Shown: positions 27,103 to 37,611, counted from the stretch's first letter. The stretch is DNA of 64,000 nt from Hyphomicrobiales bacterium (GCA_900469955.1 UBYX01000015.1:144414-208413), one strand, 5' to 3'. Numbers and translations: made by a program. Notes: a model not told the origin generated them from the sequence alone.

Positions 27103-28395
27103 ATGAGCCCGATCAGCTACGAGATTCGCGCCTCCGGCGAAGACGAACATTTCGATGACGCCGAGCGTCCCGCGGAGATGGACGCACTGCGTCCGCTGCC
27201 GCGTATCTCGATCCATGCATTCTGCGAGAGCGAGGCCATGCAGCGGATGATGGACCGTATGGGGCGGGATCGCCGCATGTCCAAGGTCAATCTTCGCGTG
27301 ACCGTCGGCAGCACCGGCGCCGCAGCGAACATGTTTGCTTCCGCGCCGACGCCGAACCTGATCATCCTGGAGACGGAAGCCGAGCCGAAGAACCTTCTTG
27401 AAGAGCTGACGCCGCTTGCGGAAGTCTGCGATCCCTCCACAAAGGTCATCATCGTCGGGCGCTACAACGATATCTCTCTTTACCGGGAGCTGATCCGCAA
27501 CGGAATCTCCGAATATCTGGTCGGACCTGTGCAGATGTCCGATATGCTGGCTTCTGTTTCGACGATCTTCGTCGACCCGGAGGCTGAGCCGCTCGGGAAA
27601 TCCATCGCTTTCATCGGCGCGAAGGGCGGCGTGGGCTCGTCCACCATCGCCCACAATTGTGCCTTTGGCATTTCGAGCCTGTTTTCGACCGAGACTATCC
27701 TCGCCGATCTCGACCTTCCTTTCGGCACGGCCAATATCGATTTCGACCAGGATCCCGCTCAGGGTATTGCGGAAGCGGTCTTCGCGCCGGAACGGCTGGA
27801 CGAGGTATTCCTCGACCGTCTGCTCACCAAGTGCTCGGAGCACCTGTCGCTTCTGGCCGCCCCCTCGCTGCTCGACCGGGCGTATGATTTCGAGCGTGGT
27901 GCCTTTACGCCCATCATCGAGCTCCTGCAGCGCAGCGCCCCAGTCGCCGTCCTGGACCTGCCGCATGGTTGGACGGAATGGACACGTGCGGTGCTCTGCG
28001 AGGTGGACGAGGTGGTGATCTGCGCCGTTCCCGATCTCGCGAACCTACGCAACACCAAGAACATGATCGACGCGCTGAAGAAGCTTCGGCCGAACGATCG
28101 CCCGCCGCATATCATCCTCAATCAGGTGGGCATGCCGAAGCGTCCCGAAATCGCGCCTGCCGACTTCATCGAGCCGCTGGAGATCGAGCCGATCGCGATC
28201 CTGCCGTTCGATGTTCAGCTCTTCGGTAATGCAGCCAACAGCGGACGCATGATCTCGGAGATTGATGCAAAGTCGCCTGCTGCGGAAACATTCTCCCAGA
28301 TCGCCCATATCGTCACCGGTCGCGTCGCGGTGAAGAAGGCGAAAAAGGGTGGTCTGGGGAAGGTGCTCGACATGCTTGGGCGCAAGAAGGCTTAG
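27103..28395 (+). CDS. cpaE: Pilus assembly ATPase CpaE (TadZ-like)
   Basis: This 430-residue protein has an atypical receiver-like N-terminal domain (about 65-160) and a ParA/MinD-type ATPase domain (about 165-400). The P-loop is a deviant Walker A, GAKGGVGSSTIAHN, near residue 168. CpaE/TadZ proteins place the Tad machine at the cell pole or at assembly sites on the inner membrane. It precedes cpaF by 16 bp. Confidence 0.93.
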   Translation: MSPISYEIRASGEDEHFDDAERPAEMDALRPLPRISIHAFCESEAMQRMMDRMGRDRRMSKVNLRVTVGSTGAAANMFASAPTPNLIILETEAEPKNLLEELTPLAEVCDPSTKVIIVGRYNDISLYRELIRNGISEYLVGPVQMSDMLASVSTIFVDPEAEPLGKSIAFIGAKGGVGSSTIAHNCAFGISSLFSTETILADLDLPFGTANIDFDQDPAQGIAEAVFAPERLDEVFLDRLLTKCSEHLSLLAAPSLLDRAYDFERGAFTPIIELLQRSAPVAVLDLPHGWTEWTRAVLCEVDEVVICAVPDLANLRNTKNMIDALKKLRPNDRPPHIILNQVGMPKRPEIAPADFIEPLEIEPIAILPFDVQLFGNAANSGRMISEIDAKSPAAETFSQIAHIVTGRVAVKKAKKGGLGKVLDMLGRKKA

Positions 28396-28411
28396 ACGTT
28401 AGGAAACCGGA

Positions 28412-29902
28412 ATGTTTGGCAAGCGCGGAAACGAGGGATCTGGGAAGAGCGCGGGAGGGCTTGCGCCGCCGCCGGCGGCCGCACCCGCCGCGCCGCTGAC
28501 TGCAAGACAGACGGCCCCGGAAGTTCTTGCCGAGCCCGCTCGCGATATGGCCGCCCCGCGTCAGCCCGTTCCGCCACCGCCGCTTGCGCCGCAGCCTCCC
28601 CGCAAACGGCAAGCCCGCACGGAACTGTATTACGATACGAAAAGCCAGGTCTTCTCCGCGCTTATCGATACGATCGACCTTTCCCAGCTCGCCAAGCTCG
28701 ATGCCGAAAGCGCGCGTGAGGAAATTCGCGACATCGTCAATGATATCATCACGATCAAGAATTTGGCGATGTCGATTTCCGAGCAGGAGGAACTGCTCGA
28801 GGATATCTGCAACGATGTTCTGGGTTATGGCCCGCTGGAACCGTTGCTGGCCCGTGACGACATCGCAGACATCATGGTCAACGGTGCCGGTCAGACCTTC
28901 ATCGAAGTCGGCGGAAAGACGATCGAGTCCGAAATCCGCTTCCGTGATAATGGCCAGCTCCTCTCGATCTGCCAGCGCATCGTCAGCCAGGTCGGACGCC
29001 GCGTCGATGAATCCTCGCCCATCTGCGACGCGCGCCTGCCCGACGGCTCGCGCGTCAACGTCATTGCTCCGCCGCTCGCCATCGACGGCCCGGCGCTGAC
29101 AATCCGCAAGTTCAAAAAGGACAAGCTCAATCTCGACCAGCTGGTGAAGTTCGGAGCCATCACCCCCGAGGGCGCGGTTCTCCTGCAGATCATCGGCCGC
29201 GTTCGATGCAACGTGGTTATTTCCGGTGGTACCGGTTCGGGCAAGACGACGCTGCTCAACTGCCTGACGCGTTATATCGACGCCGATGAACGCGTAATCA
29301 CCTGCGAGGACACCGCCGAACTGCAACTCCAGCAGCCGCATGTCGTGCGCTTGGAAACGCGTCCGCCGAATATCGAAGGCGAGGGCGAGATCACCATGCG
29401 CGATCTCGTGAAGAACTGCCTGCGTATGCGTCCGGAACGCATCATCGTCGGCGAAGTCCGTGGTCCCGAAGTCTTCGACCTGTTGCAGGCGATGAACACC
29501 GGCCATGACGGCTCGATGGGCACCATCCACGCCAACACTCCGCGTGAATGCCTGAGCCGTATGGAATCGATGATCGCCATGGGCGGCTATTCCTTGCCGG
29601 CCAAAACGGTGCGCGAGATCATCACGGGCTCGATCGACGTCGTCATCCAGGCGGCCCGCCTGCGCGACGGTTCGCGCCGCATCACGCAGATCACCGAGGT
29701 GATCGGCATGGAAGGTGACGTGATCGTCACCCAGGATCTGATGCGCTACGAAATCGACGGCGAGGATGCCAACGGGCGGCTGATCGGCCGGCACATCTCG
29801 ACCGGCATCGGGAAGCCGCATTTCTGGGATCGCGCCCGATACTACAACGAGGAAAAGCGTCTCTCCGCGGCACTCGATGCCATGGAGCGGGTGAAGGACT
29901 GA
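28412..29902 (+). CDS. cpaF: Type II/IV secretion ATPase CpaF (TadA)
   Basis: This 496-residue hexameric ATPase powers Flp pilus assembly. A Pro/Ala-rich N-terminal tail of about 65 residues precedes the GSPII_E domain. Visible motifs are Walker [10 protein letters not shown] with K278, the Asp box and Walker B region ([20 protein letters not shown]), and the histidine box [13 protein letters not shown]. It acts on the cytoplasmic face with TadB and TadC, encoded immediately after. Confidence 0.96.
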   Translation: MFGKRGNEGSGKSAGGLAPPPAAAPAAPLTARQTAPEVLAEPARDMAAPRQPVPPPPLAPQPPRKRQARTELYYDTKSQVFSALIDTIDLSQLAKLDAESAREEIRDIVNDIITIKNLAMSISEQEELLEDICNDVLGYGPLEPLLARDDIADIMVNGAGQTFIEVGGKTIESEIRFRDNGQLLSICQRIVSQVGRRVDESSPICDARLPDGSRVNVIAPPLAIDGPALTIRKFKKDKLNLDQLVKFGAITPEGAVLLQIIGRVRCNVVISGGTGSGKTTLLNCLTRYIDADERVITCEDTAELQLQQPHVVRLETRPPNIEGEGEITMRDLVKNCLRMRPERIIVGEVRGPEVFDLLQAMNTGHDGSMGTIHANTPRECLSRMESMIAMGGYSLPAKTVREIITGSIDVVIQAARLRDGSRRITQITEVIGMEGDVIVTQDLMRYEIDGEDANGRLIGRHISTGIGKPHFWDRARYYNEEKRLSAALDAMERVKD

Positions 29903-29915
29903 GGAGATTACCTCC

Positions 29916-30929
29916 ATGTTTGGGCTGGATATCACGGTGGTGGCGATCATCGCGCTCGTGGCAGTCGCCGCGGCGGCGATATGCTATGCGCTGCTGTTCT
30001 CCCGCATGGAGGTGGAAAAGAAGGCGGACACGCGGCTTAACCGGGTGAAATCCGCTGAAACGGATCTGGCGCGGGCGAAGGCGGCAAGGGACCGGGTGCA
30101 GGAACTTTCCAAGCGCCGCAAGTCGGTGCAGGATTCGCTGAAGGATCTGGAGAAGAAACAGCAAGAGAAAAGCAGGAAGATGGGCGACGGGAGCTTGAAA
30201 TCCAAGCTTTCCCAGACCGGTCTTTCACTCACGATGGGCCGCTTTTATCTGTTCAGCGTATTGTTCGGCATCTTCATTTTTCTGGTCACCTTGATTGCCG
30301 GGCTGCCGTTGCTCGCAGTTCTCGGCGCGGCATTCGTCGGCGCCATCGGCCTGCCGCGCTGGGTAATCGGTTTCCTGGTGAAGCGCCGCCAGAAGAAGTT
30401 TCTGGAAGAGTTTCCGAATGCGCTCGACGTGATGGTGCGCTCGATCAAGTCCGGTTTGCCCCTCAACGATTCCCTGCGCCTGATCGCTTCCGACGGACAG
30501 GAACCGGTGAAGACCGAGTTCCGCCGCGTGGTGGAATCACAGCAGGTTGGCCTGAGCGTTCCGGAAGCCTGTGCCCGGATGATGCTGACCATGCCTCTGC
30601 CGGAGGTGAATTTCTTTTCGATCGTCATCACTATCCAGGGCCAGGCGGGCGGCAATCTGTCCGAAGCGCTCGGCAACCTCTCGAGGGTTTTGCGCGACCG
30701 CAAGAAGATGAAGGCGAAGGTGAGCGCGCTGTCCATGGAAGCGAAGGCCTCCGCCGCGATCATCGGAGCCTTGCCCTTTATCGTGACGCTCCTCGTCTAT
30801 CTCACCTCGCCCGAGTACATCGCGATTATCTTCACCGATCCGCGTGGTCACCTGATCCTTCTGATCTCGGGTGTCTGGATGTCGATCGGCATCTTCGTCA
30901 TGCGCAACATGATCAACTTCGATATTTGA
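29916..30929 (+). CDS. tadB: Tad inner-membrane platform protein TadB
   Basis: This 337-residue GspF-type platform protein has an N-terminal helix, a charged coiled-coil-like cytoplasmic segment (about 30-90), two mid helices, the F-domain (FPNALDVMVRSIKSGLPLNDSL near 168-190), and two C-terminal helices. With TadC it forms the membrane base that couples CpaF to pilin polymerisation. It is 13 bp after cpaF and 10 bp before tadC. Confidence 0.93.
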   Translation: MFGLDITVVAIIALVAVAAAAICYALLFSRMEVEKKADTRLNRVKSAETDLARAKAARDRVQELSKRRKSVQDSLKDLEKKQQEKSRKMGDGSLKSKLSQTGLSLTMGRFYLFSVLFGIFIFLVTLIAGLPLLAVLGAAFVGAIGLPRWVIGFLVKRRQKKFLEEFPNALDVMVRSIKSGLPLNDSLRLIASDGQEPVKTEFRRVVESQQVGLSVPEACARMMLTMPLPEVNFFSIVITIQGQAGGNLSEALGNLSRVLRDRKKMKAKVSALSMEAKASAAIIGALPFIVTLLVYLTSPEYIAIIFTDPRGHLILLISGVWMSIGIFVMRNMINFDI

Positions 30930-30939
30930 GGAGGGTGAG

Positions 30940-31917
30940 GTGAAAGAACTCGCGGCGACATTCACCGACCCCGCCACGCTACTGGCGCTCCTGGTTGCGG
31001 TAGCGGTCTTTGCGACACTTTATACGTTGGCGGCTCCCTTTCTCGAAAAGGGGGACCTCGACAAGCGCATGAAGGCGGTCTCTACCGAGCGCGATCAGAT
31101 CAGGGCGCGTGAACGCGCGCGCGTAAACTCCGAAAATTCCAAGACGTCCCTGCGCGCGCAGAACAACCAGTCCGTCCGCCAGATCGTCGAGCGTTTCAAC
31201 CTCCGCAAGGCGCTCGTAGACGACAACACGGTCAACAAGCTTCGTGCCGCAGGTCTTCGCTCGCAAAACGCCCTCAATATGTTTCTGGTGGCGCGTTTCC
31301 TGCTGCCTTTCGCCTTTCTCGCCGCTGCGGTCGTGTGGATTTTCGTTCTCGGCAACCTTGCATCCCGGCCGCTCCCGATCCGCATGCTGGCGGCAATCGT
31401 CGTCGCCTATATCGGTTTTTACGCGCCTAATATTTATGTCACCAATCTGGTGAACAAGCGCCAGGCATCCATCAAACGCGCCTGGCCGGATGCGCTGGAC
31501 CTGATGCTGATCTGCGTCGAATCGGGGATTTCGATGGAGGCGGCGATGCGCCGTGTCGCAGAGGAGATGGCGCAGCAGTCGCCTCCTCTGGCAGAAGAAA
31601 TGGTACTGACGACAGCTGAGCTCTCCTTCCTTCAGGACCGTCGCACCGCGCTGGAAAACCTCGGTATCCGCACGCAGCTCGATGGCGTGAAGGCGGTGAC
31701 CCAGGCGCTCATCCAGGCGGAACGTTACGGCACGCCGATCGCCCAGGCGCTACGCGTGCTCGCTCAGGAAGGCCGTGACGAACGCATGAACGAAGCCGAA
31801 AAGAAAGCGGCCGCCCTGCCGCCGAAACTCACCGTGCCGATGATCCTGTTCTTCCTGCCGGTCCTCATCGCGGTCATTCTAGGTCCTGCCGGCATTCAGG
31901 TCGCCGACAAGTTCTGA
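30940..31917 (+). CDS. tadC: Tad inner-membrane platform protein TadC
   Basis: This 325-residue GspF-family protein is the partner of TadB. It has transmembrane segments near the N-terminus, the middle (about 120-165) and the C-terminus (TVPMILFFLPVLIAVILGP). The F-domain begins KRAWPDALDLMLICVESGISMEAA, shown here by the positions around 180-203. The start is a GTG at 30940 with GGAGGGTGAG in front. Confidence 0.93.
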   Translation: MKELAATFTDPATLLALLVAVAVFATLYTLAAPFLEKGDLDKRMKAVSTERDQIRARERARVNSENSKTSLRAQNNQSVRQIVERFNLRKALVDDNTVNKLRAAGLRSQNALNMFLVARFLLPFAFLAAAVVWIFVLGNLASRPLPIRMLAAIVVAYIGFYAPNIYVTNLVNKRQASIKRAWPDALDLMLICVESGISMEAAMRRVAEEMAQQSPPLAEEMVLTTAELSFLQDRRTALENLGIRTQLDGVKAVTQALIQAERYGTPIAQALRVLAQEGRDERMNEAEKKAAALPPKLTVPMILFFLPVLIAVILGPAGIQVADKF

Positions 31918-32063
31918 GACCTTCCACATCCCGGCCGCGCTGGTGTGAACATTTCCTGAATTTCAGCTTCAGGAGCCATTCAGCGGTGGCTCGCTAACCT
32001 CTCCACGTAATCAAGCACTTGGTGCCTCGAAGGCCGGTGCAATGGCATGTGGAGGATACGACA

Positions 32064-32135
32064 ATGCTGGCAAGACTTTGCATCAATCTCGTGCTGATCG
32101 GCGGCATCATCACCGTGGTCTCGCGTTTCGTCTAA
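32064..32135 (+). CDS. 23-residue hydrophobic mini-protein (candidate)
   Basis: ATG at 32064 to TAA at 32135 encodes 23 residues beginning MLARLCINLVLIGG and ending VVSRFV. This is a single hydrophobic helix with one basic residue at each end. The start is preceded by GTGGAGGATACGACA, a strong ribosome-binding site. It lies alone in the gap between tadC and tadD and is followed by the tadD terminator hairpin. It looks like a membrane microprotein. There is no recognised family, and translation is unproven. Confidence 0.45.
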   Translation: MLARLCINLVLIGGIITVVSRFV

Positions 32136-32164
32136 CGCGAGCAACGATCGCCCCAGAAATGCAG

Positions 32165-32189
32165 AAAAGGCCAGCTCAGCGCTGGCCTT
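32165..32189 (-). terminator. Intrinsic terminator of tadD
   Basis: AAGGCCAGC (32167-32175) pairs with GCTGGCCTT (32181-32189) around a 5-nt loop, with AAAA on the plus strand giving a U-run for minus-strand transcripts. It lies 21 bp beyond the tadD stop codon, and may also act on transcripts arriving from the tad operon. Confidence 0.75.
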
Positions 32190-32210
32190 GTGCGTAGAGA
32201 GACGGTTTCA

Positions 32211-33047
32211 TCAATTCGTATTGTTCGGCTTTGCCTTGCCCCCCTTGTCGGCAAGCTTGCTCCACGAGTTCTGCTGCGACAGCATCGAGCGCAGATAGGT
32301 GACGTTGGCGTCTGCCTGCTGCTGCGAGAGTTCCTTGCGGGCGATTCCTTCCGCTTCCGCGAAGCGCCCTTGCAGGCCGACGACGAGCGCGAGGTTCTGG
32401 CGCACCCGGCTGTCGGAGCTGGGCTGCGCGGCGGCGTTGCGCATATAGGTTTCGGCCGTGCGAAGGTCGCCGGAGAGTACATAGGACATGCCGAGATTCG
32501 AGATCACGCTCGGTTCGTTTGGTTGCGCGTCGAGCGCCATGCGATATTTCTTCCGGGCTTCGTCCGAGCGGCCCATCTGGTCCAGGACGGCGCCTTCGGC
32601 CGAATATAGCCGCCAATCCGGATGGTCCGGTGTCTGAGCGCGGTTGATCGTTGCCAGCGCTTGTTCGAGCTGGCCGGCGGCGGCCTGCGCCTTGCCGTAG
32701 GCTGCAAGGACTTCGCGATCGGCAGGATGGGCAATCGCCACCTGCTGCATCACCGCAAGCGCCTGCGCCGATTTGCCGGTCATGCCGAGCACCGTCGCGT
32801 ATTTCAGGCCGATATCCCTGTTTTTCGGATCGCGCACATAGGCGGCCCCGATCGACCGCTCGGTAGCCGAAAGCCCGGCGGTGTCCATGCCCTCGAGCGA
32901 AGCTGTGGAGATTTTCGGGATCGAGCCGGTTGTCTCCGGATCCTTTTTGGTGCTGGCGCAACCGGTGACGGAGACCGTCAGAAGGGCGATCGCGACCGTC
33001 TGGGCGAGGCGGTTCTTGCAAAGCATCAAGGCGGCAGAAGCAATCAT
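32211..33047 (-). CDS. tadD: TPR lipoprotein TadD
   Basis: This 278-residue protein of tetratricopeptide repeats has an N-terminal signal ending in a lipobox-like SVTGC. Repeats include YATVLGMTGKSAQALAVM, LATINRAQTPDHPDWRLY, GRSDEARKKYRMALDAQPN and SYVLSGDLRTAETYM. TadD is an accessory of Tad pilus biogenesis, probably needed for secretin stability, and is predicted in the periplasm attached to a membrane. The start is uncertain: ATG at 33047 is used, but 33026 (shorter) and 33107 (GGAG upstream, longer) are possible. Confidence 0.87.
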   Translation of the reverse strand: MIASAALMLCKNRLAQTVAIALLTVSVTGCASTKKDPETTGSIPKISTASLEGMDTAGLSATERSIGAAYVRDPKNRDIGLKYATVLGMTGKSAQALAVMQQVAIAHPADREVLAAYGKAQAAAGQLEQALATINRAQTPDHPDWRLYSAEGAVLDQMGRSDEARKKYRMALDAQPNEPSVISNLGMSYVLSGDLRTAETYMRNAAAQPSSDSRVRQNLALVVGLQGRFAEAEGIARKELSQQQADANVTYLRSMLSQQNSWSKLADKGGKAKPNNTN

Positions 33048-33183
33048 CAGGCGTCTCGTCGTTCCTTGCCGCAATCGATCTTTTCTCGGGCGGCGCATGT
33101 GGCGCATTTCCACTCCAGCAATAAACTGTTAACCCTAACGGACCGTTAAGATGAACGATTCCAGCCCTTTGCAAAGGCCACCC

Positions 33184-34581
33184 ATGACGCCGTTCCAATA
33201 TATCGAACGCCCCTCCGTATTCAGCGCCAAAGGTGCTGCAACGAAGCCTGTCTATGCAGTAACGCCCGCCGACCTTGAAGAAGAAAGCAAGTTCGAGCCG
33301 TCGGCGCTGGCATGGGCAAAAGCAGCGGGCTTCAAGGCCGAAGCCGGTGCTCTCCTGTTAATGCCGGCCGGCGGGGAGGTGGGGAGCGCTTTCTTCGGAC
33401 TCGGAAACGATCCGGTGGAGGCACCCTTTGTTACCGGCAGGCTCTCCAAGCTGCTGCCGGCGGGAGACTGGCACATCGAAACCGCGGCATCTTCTTCCCT
33501 GGAACAGCTTGCACTGGGTTATGGCCTCGGCGCCTACATCTTCAACCGATACAAGTCCGACAAGCAGAGAGATGTCCGGCTTTCGATTCCCGAGACTGTC
33601 GATGCGGCCGATGTCGAACGCCAGCTTGCCGCCGTCTTTCTTGCCCGCGACCTCGTCAACACTCCGACTAACGAGATGGGCCCGATCGAACTCGAGGCAG
33701 CCTTCCGCGCTCTTGGTGAATATTACGGCGCAACCGTTACCTCGATCGTCGGCGAGGATTTGCTGGAGGAAAATTTCCCGCTGATCCACACCGTCGGCCG
33801 CGCCAGCGTGTCTCCACCGCGACTTCTCGAATTGCGCTGGGGCGAGCAGGGGCATCCGCGCGTGACGCTGGTCGGCAAGGGCGTCTGCTTCGATACCGGC
33901 GGTCTCGACATCAAGGGCGCCGCCAACATGGCGCTGATGAAGAAGGATATGGGCGGTGCGGCAAATGTCATGGGCCTTGCCCTGATGATCATGGATGCCG
34001 GATTGAAAGTCGATCTTCAGGTCCTGGTGCCGGCGGTCGAAAACTCTATTTCGGGCAATGCCTTCCGCCCCGGTGATATCTACCGGAGCCGCAAGGGCAT
34101 CACCGTGCAGATCGACAATACCGATGCCGAAGGCCGTCTGGTCCTGGCCGACGCGCTGGCCTACGCAGACGAAAACCCGCCGGACCTGATGATCGACATG
34201 TCGACCCTCACCGGCGCGGCGCGTGTCGCTCTCGGCACGGAGCTCGCGCCCTATTTCACGGACGATGAAGCGTTGTCCGCAAAACTCATGGAAGCCGCAA
34301 AGGCCGAGGCCGACCCTATGTGGCGGCTGCCGCTCTGGATGGGTTACGACAAGGATATCCGCGCCCGCGCCGCCGACATCACCAATTCGCCATCGGGTGG
34401 CATGGCGGGTGCCATCACCGCAGCGCTCTTCCTGAAGCGTTTCGTCACGGTCACCAAGAGCTGGGCGCATTTTGACATTTATGCTTGGGTGCTTGCCGAC
34501 AAACCGCATGCGCCGGTCGGCGGCGAGGCCTTTGCAATCCGCGCGCTCTATCGGGTCATTCGCGACATGGCAGCAAAGTGA
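33184..34581 (+). CDS. Leucyl aminopeptidase family protein (M17)
   Basis: This 465-residue cytosolic zinc/manganese exopeptidase removes N-terminal residues from peptides. Metal and catalytic residues are visible in the block around 230-260 (GKGVCFDTGG with K232 and D237, then K244 and D255 in KKDMGG) and in NTDAEGRL at 312-319. The N-terminal domain is the shorter type of PepB-like enzymes. The ATG at 33184 follows AAAGG; an ATG at 33151 with a weaker site would add 11 residues. It is divergent from tadD. Confidence 0.9.
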   Translation: MTPFQYIERPSVFSAKGAATKPVYAVTPADLEEESKFEPSALAWAKAAGFKAEAGALLLMPAGGEVGSAFFGLGNDPVEAPFVTGRLSKLLPAGDWHIETAASSSLEQLALGYGLGAYIFNRYKSDKQRDVRLSIPETVDAADVERQLAAVFLARDLVNTPTNEMGPIELEAAFRALGEYYGATVTSIVGEDLLEENFPLIHTVGRASVSPPRLLELRWGEQGHPRVTLVGKGVCFDTGGLDIKGAANMALMKKDMGGAANVMGLALMIMDAGLKVDLQVLVPAVENSISGNAFRPGDIYRSRKGITVQIDNTDAEGRLVLADALAYADENPPDLMIDMSTLTGAARVALGTELAPYFTDDEALSAKLMEAAKAEADPMWRLPLWMGYDKDIRARAADITNSPSGGMAGAITAALFLKRFVTVTKSWAHFDIYAWVLADKPHAPVGGEAFAIRALYRVIRDMAAK

Positions 34582-34645
34582 GCGCCGAAACAAACAAGTA
34601 AGACCTTCGGCCTAAAATCTGCGGGATTTTGAGCCGAGGGTCATC

Positions 34646-34996
34646 ATGACGCTGGAACTGACGGCCACGCAAGCATTAGGCTTGTGGCACCGGGTCTCGC
34701 TGGAGCAGGTGCGGCATGACGGGCGAGATCTGACATTGCGCCAGATATCGATCCTGCTGCATATTTATCTGGTGCCGCCACCCCACACGGTAAGGGGATT
34801 GGCCGCCACGCTCGAAGTATCCAAACCGGTGATTACCCGTGCATTGGACACGATGGGTGGCATGGGCTTGGTGGACCGCGAACGGGATGAACGCGACCGC
34901 CGGAACGTGATCATCAAGCGCACGGTCGCCGGCGCCTTGTTTCTTGAAAAGATGGGCGACCTGATCATTCGGGAAGCCCGCCGACCGGGAATTTGA
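34646..34996 (+). CDS. MarR-family transcriptional regulator
   Basis: This 116-residue winged-helix protein is shorter than most MarR proteins. The helix-turn-helix is in PHTVRGLAATLEVSKPVITRALDTM (about 50-75 region), and the wing ERDERDRRNVIIKRT follows. It lies 1 bp before the NlpC/P60 gene and is surely co-transcribed with it. It may regulate that unit; its ligand and operator are not evident. Confidence 0.85.
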   Translation: MTLELTATQALGLWHRVSLEQVRHDGRDLTLRQISILLHIYLVPPPHTVRGLAATLEVSKPVITRALDTMGGMGLVDRERDERDRRNVIIKRTVAGALFLEKMGDLIIREARRPGI

Positions 34997-34997
34997 A

Positions 34998-35855
34998 ATG
35001 ACGAAGCTGCTCGACAGACGCCTGCATGCCTTTCGCCCCGACCTCGCCGACGAGTTGCTGAAGGGCAGCGTCGACGCGGAAAATTTCGTGCGTGGGGAGC
35101 CGGCCCGCATCCCGGTGCCTATCGCGCAATTGCGGCCGTCGCCCGATCTCGCCCTCGGCATCGATACGGAGCTTCTTTTTGGAGAGACCGTACGGGTCTT
35201 CGATCGCGCCGGTGGCTTTGCCTGGATTCAGGCGGATCAGGATGGCTATGTCGGCTATCTGCCCGAGACCATGCTGGGCGAACCGGAGGAGTCGACGCAT
35301 CGCATCTCAGTTCAACGCACCTTCGTTTATCCGGAGCCCGAGCTTCGCAAACCTCCGACGACGGCTCTCTCCATGGGCAGCCGAGTCATGGTGGCCGGCG
35401 AGACGGAAACCCGCGGCACGCGCTATTATCTCTTGTCGGGCGGTGGCGCCGTGATCGCCAGCCATTGCCTGCCCATTGCCGAGACCATGGGTGACGACTA
35501 CGTCGCTGTAGCGGAGAAGTTTATCGAGACGCCCTATCTCTGGGGCGGTCGTTCGGGCTTCGGGCTGGATTGTTCTGCTCTGGTCCAGCTCGCACTGATG
35601 ATGGTCGGCAGGACCGTGCCTCGTGATTCCGACATGCAGGCCGCGATCGGCGTCGCCATCTCGCGCGAGGAACTTTGTCGTGGGGACCTCGTTTTCTGGA
35701 AAGGCCATGTCGGCATCATGGAAAACACGGAAACGCTCATCCATGCCAATGGCCACACGATGAGCGTGGCGCGCGAAAATTTCGAAGCCGCAGTCAGACG
35801 CATCGGCTGGCTCTATCAGCAACCGACCGGTTATCGCCGGTTGGAAATCGGCTGA
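34998..35855 (+). CDS. NlpC/P60 family cell-wall hydrolase
   Basis: This 285-residue protein has two SH3-like regions (about 35-160) and a C-terminal NlpC/P60 cysteine peptidase domain (about 165-285). The catalytic triad is readable as C192 in GLDCSALVQ, H237 in KGHVGIM and H249 in LIHANGHT. Such enzymes cut D-Glu to diamino acid bonds in peptidoglycan peptides. No signal peptide is seen, so it may act on recycled muropeptides in the cytosol, or use another export route. Confidence 0.9.
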   Translation: MTKLLDRRLHAFRPDLADELLKGSVDAENFVRGEPARIPVPIAQLRPSPDLALGIDTELLFGETVRVFDRAGGFAWIQADQDGYVGYLPETMLGEPEESTHRISVQRTFVYPEPELRKPPTTALSMGSRVMVAGETETRGTRYYLLSGGGAVIASHCLPIAETMGDDYVAVAEKFIETPYLWGGRSGFGLDCSALVQLALMMVGRTVPRDSDMQAAIGVAISREELCRGDLVFWKGHVGIMENTETLIHANGHTMSVARENFEAAVRRIGWLYQQPTGYRRLEIG

Positions 35856-35951
35856 TGATCACGCAAATGTGGGCCTCGGTCCATGGAATGGGCGCTTCGT
35901 CGTCCATATCTTGGAAGCAACTCGCTGCGTTCGCGAGTGAGGAGTTGAGTG

Positions 35952-36314
35952 ATGTTTAAGAGTGCATGGATATTGCCCGCTGTGATGCTCGTGGCGCTCA
36001 TTATCGCCGCGTTTGCGCCCGTCGACGTGTTCGCCGCCGAGCGCAAGGGCCTGGATTTTTCGTCCGGCACCTATTTCCGGGATCTTCCAGGCGTCATGCC
36101 GGAAGAGGAACGCGTCCAGAAGCAGGCCTATAGCTGCACCACGGACATCGAGGATGTCTATCGGCCGCGCGGCCGTTTCGATATCCTCTACGGCGACAGC
36201 ATGCCGACCCGTGTCTATCGCTGTGAAACCGAAAGCGGCATAACCTATACCGGCACCCGGATGCCGAATACCCAATGGGTACCGGGGTTGAACCCGCATC
36301 ATCTGCCGAAATAA
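35952..36314 (+). CDS. Exported hypothetical protein
   Basis: This 120-residue protein has a signal peptide ([27 protein letters not shown] hydrophobic stretch, cleavage near FAA-ER). A small periplasmic domain with two cysteines ([19 protein letters not shown]) probably linked as a disulphide follows. The ATG at 35952 follows GAGGAGTTGAGTG; a GTG one codon earlier is also possible. I recognise no domain and no functional partner nearby. Confidence 0.7.
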   Translation: MFKSAWILPAVMLVALIIAAFAPVDVFAAERKGLDFSSGTYFRDLPGVMPEEERVQKQAYSCTTDIEDVYRPRGRFDILYGDSMPTRVYRCETESGITYTGTRMPNTQWVPGLNPHHLPK

Positions 36315-36448
36315 AGGCAATCTTTTTTCAAAGGACTTTCCGGAAACGACCGGATATTGCGATCTCTGTTTGGGTCATTGACGATCCCTCGCGGCTGCCC
36401 CACAACTTTCTGACAGATAAAAATCTTGGCACACCGGGAGGAGACAAG

Positions 36449-37611
36449 GTGTTCCACTCAAGTATGGATTTCGCTCTCGGCGAGGAGGTCGAGGCCGTGC
36501 GCGAGACGGTCCATCGCTTCGCGCAGGAAAAGCTGGCGCCCCGCGCCGATGAAATCGATCGCAGCAACGAATTTGCGCGCGATCTCTGGCCCGAATTGGG
36601 TGCGCTCGGACTGCTCGGCATCACCGCCGATCCGGACGTCGGCGGCTCGGGACTGGGTTATCTCGCCCATGTCGTCGCCGTCGAGGAACTGGCTCGCGCC
36701 TCTGCCTCGACGTCCCTGAGCTACGGTGCGCATTCCAATCTCTGCGTCAACCAGATCAACCGCAACGGCAGTGCGGAACAGAAGGCCCGTTATCTTCCGA
36801 AGCTGTGCTCGGGAGAACATGTCGGGGCGCTTGCCATGTCGGAACCCGGCGCCGGTTCCGACGTGGTCTCGATGAAGCTGCGTGCGGAAAGACGCGGCGA
36901 TCGCTTTGTGCTCAACGGCAGCAAGATGTGGATCACCAACGGTCCGGATGCCGATGTGCTGGTGGTCTATGCGAAGACCGATCCGGCGGCCGGTCCGAAA
37001 GGTATCACCGCTTTCCTGATCGAGAAGGGCTTCAGAGGTTTTTCGACCGCCCAAAAGCTCGACAAGCTCGGCATGCGCGGCTCCAACACCTGCGAGCTGG
37101 TTTTCCAGGATTGCGAAGTGCCGGCCGAAAACGTCATGGGCACCGAAGGCGGCGGCGTGCGGGTGCTGATGTCCGGTCTCGATTACGAGCGCGTCGTTCT
37201 CGCTGGCATCGGCATCGGCATCATGCATGCGTGTCTCGACGTGGTGATGCCCTATGTGCATGAGCGGAAACAGTTCGGCCAGCCGATCGGCGAATTCCAA
37301 CTGATCCAGGCGAAGGTGGCCGACATGTACACGGCCATGAACTCCGCCCGCGCCTATGTCTATGCGGTCGCAGCCGCCTGCGATCGCGGCGCGGTGACGC
37401 GGCAGGACGCCGCTGCCTGCTGCCTTTATGCATCCGAACAGGCAACCCAGCAGGCGCTGCAGGCCATTCAGATCCTCGGCGGCAACGGTTATATCAACGA
37501 CAACCCGACCGGTCGGCTGCTGCGCGATGCCAAGCTGATGGAGATCGGCGCCGGAACGTCGGAAATCCGCCGCATGCTGATCGGCCGCGAACTTTTCAGG
37601 GAAACGGCCTG

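Noticed and set aside
31918..32063. A terminator for the tad operon directly after tadC.
   Set aside because: No stem with a following T-run was found on the plus strand here; the nearest good hairpin (32165-32189) has its U-run on the minus strand.
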